From assembly GCF_027111255.2 (NCBI RefSeq), contig NZ_CP114285.2, forward strand, positions 1,922,001 to 1,986,000: 64,000 bases of DNA, given 5' to 3'. This DNA is from Flavobacterium flavigenum. GTDB lineage: Bacteria; Bacteroidota; Bacteroidia; Flavobacteriales; Flavobacteriaceae. This document shows positions 61,934 through 64,000 of this stretch, in pieces (within the stretch, counting starts at the first letter, position 1; the number at the start of each line of letters is the position of its first letter). The translations under genes and the position numbers were made by a program. Under the pieces are notes generated by a model. It saw nothing but the letters and a program-made list of their open reading frames with translations. It was not told the origin of the DNA and did no database searches.

Positions 61934-63787
61934 ATGATTTTTAAAAAACGTTTTACTTTTTGCTTTCTGCTTTTGTGCCAGATTATTTCGGCACAGCATG
62001 ATTCTATTACAAAATTAAAGGAAGTTTTGGTGTCCGACTCTAATCTTAAGAAGTACTCCGATTCTCAGTCTGTTATAAAACTCAATGATTCGATTATCAA
62101 TAAAAACGAGGCTTTATTGACCGATTTATTAAACTTCAATTCAACACTTTATTTTAAAGAATACGGACGCGGAATGCTTTCTACGGTTTCTTTTAGAGGA
62201 ACAACTTCCTCTCAGACAGCTGTGATTTGGAACGGTATCAACATAAATTCCCAAATGAACGGAAGCACTGATTTTAATACAATTTCAGGTTCTGATTATA
62301 ATTCAGTAAGTGTAAAAGCGGGCGGCGGGGCCGTAATCTATGGCAGTGGAGCTATTGGAGGAACAGTACATTTAAATAGCAATTTAGACTTTTATAATCG
62401 TTTTGAGAATAATTTAAAACTAGATTACGGAAGTTTCAATACAATTGGGATTAATTATAAAACCAATATTTCTAATGAAAAATGGAGTGCTCAGATTGGT
62501 TTTTCCAACAACAGTTCTACAAACGATTACAATTACCTGAATAAATACACGTGGAAAGGAGAACAGCGCTGGAACCGAAATGGTGAATACAATATTTTTA
62601 CAATGAGTGCCAATTTAGGTTACAAACTTAATGCAAAGCACATACTTAAATTATACAGTCAAACATCCAATACAGACCGAAACACTTCTTTAATTACAGA
62701 AAGTGAAACCCCAAGTAAATACATCAATGGTTTCAATAGAAATTTATTAGAATACGAGGGTAGTTTTGGCAAACTCACCGCAAATCTCAAAACTGCATAC
62801 ATATTCGAAAACTATCAATATTATGCCGACAATTCAACAAACAATTATACTTACGGAAAAACAGAGAGCTTAATTACAAAGGCTGATTTTGGTTACAGTC
62901 TGTTTAAATCAACTCAGATAAACGCGATTGTAGATTACAATAAAACCACAGGAACAGGAAGCGGTTTTGGAACCAATACCCGTGAAATCAGTTCCGCATC
63001 TTTATTGATAAAACAGAATATTTCTGCTAATTGGATAAATGAATTTGGTGTTCGAAAAGAATTCACAGACAATTACAAATCGCCAGTTTTATTTTCCTTA
63101 GGTTCTTCTTATCAATTTGGGAAATTATATAATTTGAAATTGAATCTGTCACGTAATTTCAGAATCCCGACCTTTAATGATTTATATTGGGAACCAGGCG
63201 GAAATCGTGATTTAAAACCTGAAAGTTCCTATCAGGCTGAAATAGGAAATGTATTTACATTCAGCAATATTACACTAACCCAGACTTTTTATTACATCAA
63301 AATAAATGATTTATTACAATGGGTTCCAGGCAATAATGGTATCTGGACTCCCCAAAACACAGATAAGGTAAACAGTTACGGAGCTGAAACTTTACTAAGC
63401 TGGCAAAAACAATTTAGAAAAAATATTTTTGCGATTAATGCAACCTACGCACATACTATTTCTGAAAATATTGATACCAAAAAACAGCTCTTTTTTGTTC
63501 CTTTTGACAAGACTACAGCAACATTCACTTATTCAAGAAATAGAATTTCTGCCAATTATCAATTTTTATATAACGGTTTTGTTTATACAAGAGAAGATAA
63601 TAATCCTGATGAAATAATTAAAGACTATATGATTTCAAATATAGGGGTAGATTATGATTTTAAATTTCTTAACTCTTTCAAATTAGGCTTTCAGGTACTG
63701 AACATATTTAATGAAGTTTATGAAAGTCTCGAAAACAGACCTATGCCAGGTCGCAATTTTAATATGTATTTAATCTTAAAATTTTAA
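61934..63787 (+). CDS. btuB: TonB-dependent vitamin B12 receptor (BtuB-like)
   Basis: The start was set at MIFKKRFTFCFLLLCQIISAQ (ATG 61934); the frame open from 61814 runs through the riboswitch. The 617-residue protein has a signal peptide, a plug domain (SVIKLNDSIINKNEALLTDLL, GTTSSQTAVIWNGININ, GGGAVIYGSGAIGGTVHL) and a barrel of TonB-receptor type ending LKLGFQVLNIFNEVYE. It carries corrinoids across the outer membrane. The cobalamin riboswitch directly upstream supports B12 as substrate. Confidence 0.93.
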   Translation: MIFKKRFTFCFLLLCQIISAQHDSITKLKEVLVSDSNLKKYSDSQSVIKLNDSIINKNEALLTDLLNFNSTLYFKEYGRGMLSTVSFRGTTSSQTAVIWNGININSQMNGSTDFNTISGSDYNSVSVKAGGGAVIYGSGAIGGTVHLNSNLDFYNRFENNLKLDYGSFNTIGINYKTNISNEKWSAQIGFSNNSSTNDYNYLNKYTWKGEQRWNRNGEYNIFTMSANLGYKLNAKHILKLYSQTSNTDRNTSLITESETPSKYINGFNRNLLEYEGSFGKLTANLKTAYIFENYQYYADNSTNNYTYGKTESLITKADFGYSLFKSTQINAIVDYNKTTGTGSGFGTNTREISSASLLIKQNISANWINEFGVRKEFTDNYKSPVLFSLGSSYQFGKLYNLKLNLSRNFRIPTFNDLYWEPGGNRDLKPESSYQAEIGNVFTFSNITLTQTFYYIKINDLLQWVPGNNGIWTPQNTDKVNSYGAETLLSWQKQFRKNIFAINATYAHTISENIDTKKQLFFVPFDKTTATFTYSRNRISANYQFLYNGFVYTREDNNPDEIIKDYMISNIGVDYDFKFLNSFKLGFQVLNIFNEVYESLENRPMPGRNFNMYLILKF

Positions 63788-63791
63788 TATA

Positions 63792-64000
63792 ATGAAGTTT
63801 AGCAAATTATTTTTAATAGCACTTAGTGCGTCAGTGTTGATTTCCTGTTCTAATGACGAAGAAGAATTTAAAGAGCCAAAAGGTGTTTATGACAATGGGC
63901 TTTTTATTTTGAATGAAGGAAGCGAAGCTCAGGGGAGTATTTCTTTTTTAAGTAATGATTTAATTACATTTAAAAAAGAAATATATGGTCCCGCAAACAA
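63792..64000 (+). CDS. surface lipoprotein, YncE/DUF5074-like (cut by window)
   Basis: The reading frame starts at ATG 63792, 4 bp after btuB, and remains open at the window end. It begins MKFSKLFLIALSASVLISCS, a lipoprotein signal, then GVYDNGLFILNEGSEAQGS, which fits the beta-propeller lipoproteins (YncE/DUF5074 type) found after btuB in Bacteroidota. It is probably a surface or periplasmic helper for corrinoid uptake; that role is inferred. Confidence 0.75.
   Translation, partial: MKFSKLFLIALSASVLISCSNDEEEFKEPKGVYDNGLFILNEGSEAQGSISFLSNDLITFKKEIYGPAN

Overview
The window is AT-rich DNA from a Bacteroidota bacterium, almost certainly a Flavobacterium-like member of the Flavobacteriaceae. 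The evidence is the type IX secretion (T9SS) sorting domains, promoter -7 boxes of the TAnnTTTG type, lipoproteins with Bacteroidota-style lipoboxes, a crtI-crtB-crtZ carotenoid cluster beside a photolyase, and several flavobacterial intergenic repeat families. No rRNA, tRNA or CRISPR array was seen. Functional calls rest on motifs read by eye; no database search was run.

Layout. 1-8.3 kb: a VOC protein cut by the window edge, an AraC regulator, a small proline-tailed lipoprotein in front of a TPR histidine kinase and response regulator, an orphan HsdR-N-like nuclease, and small secreted proteins. 9.0-16.2 kb: a polymorphic-toxin locus, made of a short YD-motif/T9SS-sorting protein, a 2101-residue SpvB/FG-GAP/RHS protein with a variable C-terminal tip, and a candidate immunity protein. 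16.5-22.9 kb: an RND efflux operon. 23-30.6 kb: a TPR protein, a Kir-type K+ channel, then a light-response block: a CarH/LitR-like MerR-B12 regulator, crtI, crtB, crtZ, an SRPBCC protein and a photolyase. 30.7-34.0 kb: a small accessory island with a hypothetical gene, a frameshifted antitoxin-like gene and a two-gene operon of an unusual reverse transcriptase plus a PD-(D/E)XK nuclease. 34.4-39.7 kb: a tightly overlapping operon (TetR, ABC1 kinase, TIGR03643 protein, two SDR proteins) divergent from a TIGR01777 epimerase, with a perfect TetR-like operator between. 39.7-53.4 kb: mostly housekeeping genes (YceI, VOC, thioesterase, RmuC, ECF sigma with a fused anti-sigma/OMP partner, MepB, a T9SS-exported nuclease, SDR, RluE-type pseudouridine synthase, TrmL). 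53.5-64 kb: a vitamin B12 uptake and salvage locus (BtuF-C-D, CWC protein, CobU, BluB-CobT fusion, CobS, CobC, cobalamin riboswitch, BtuB, surface lipoprotein) interrupted by a RAYT-type Y1 transposase with its own REP palindrome array.

How parts connect. The CarH-like regulator retains the residues that bind adenosylcobalamin in characterised CarH, so the B12 locus at the right end could supply the photoreceptor cofactor for the carotenoid/photolyase block. The best candidates for new biology are the RT-nuclease operon, the T9SS adaptor-like partner of the RHS toxin, and intergenic repeat families that keep paired ends while exchanging their apical hairpins, one of them with a compensatory base change between its two copies.
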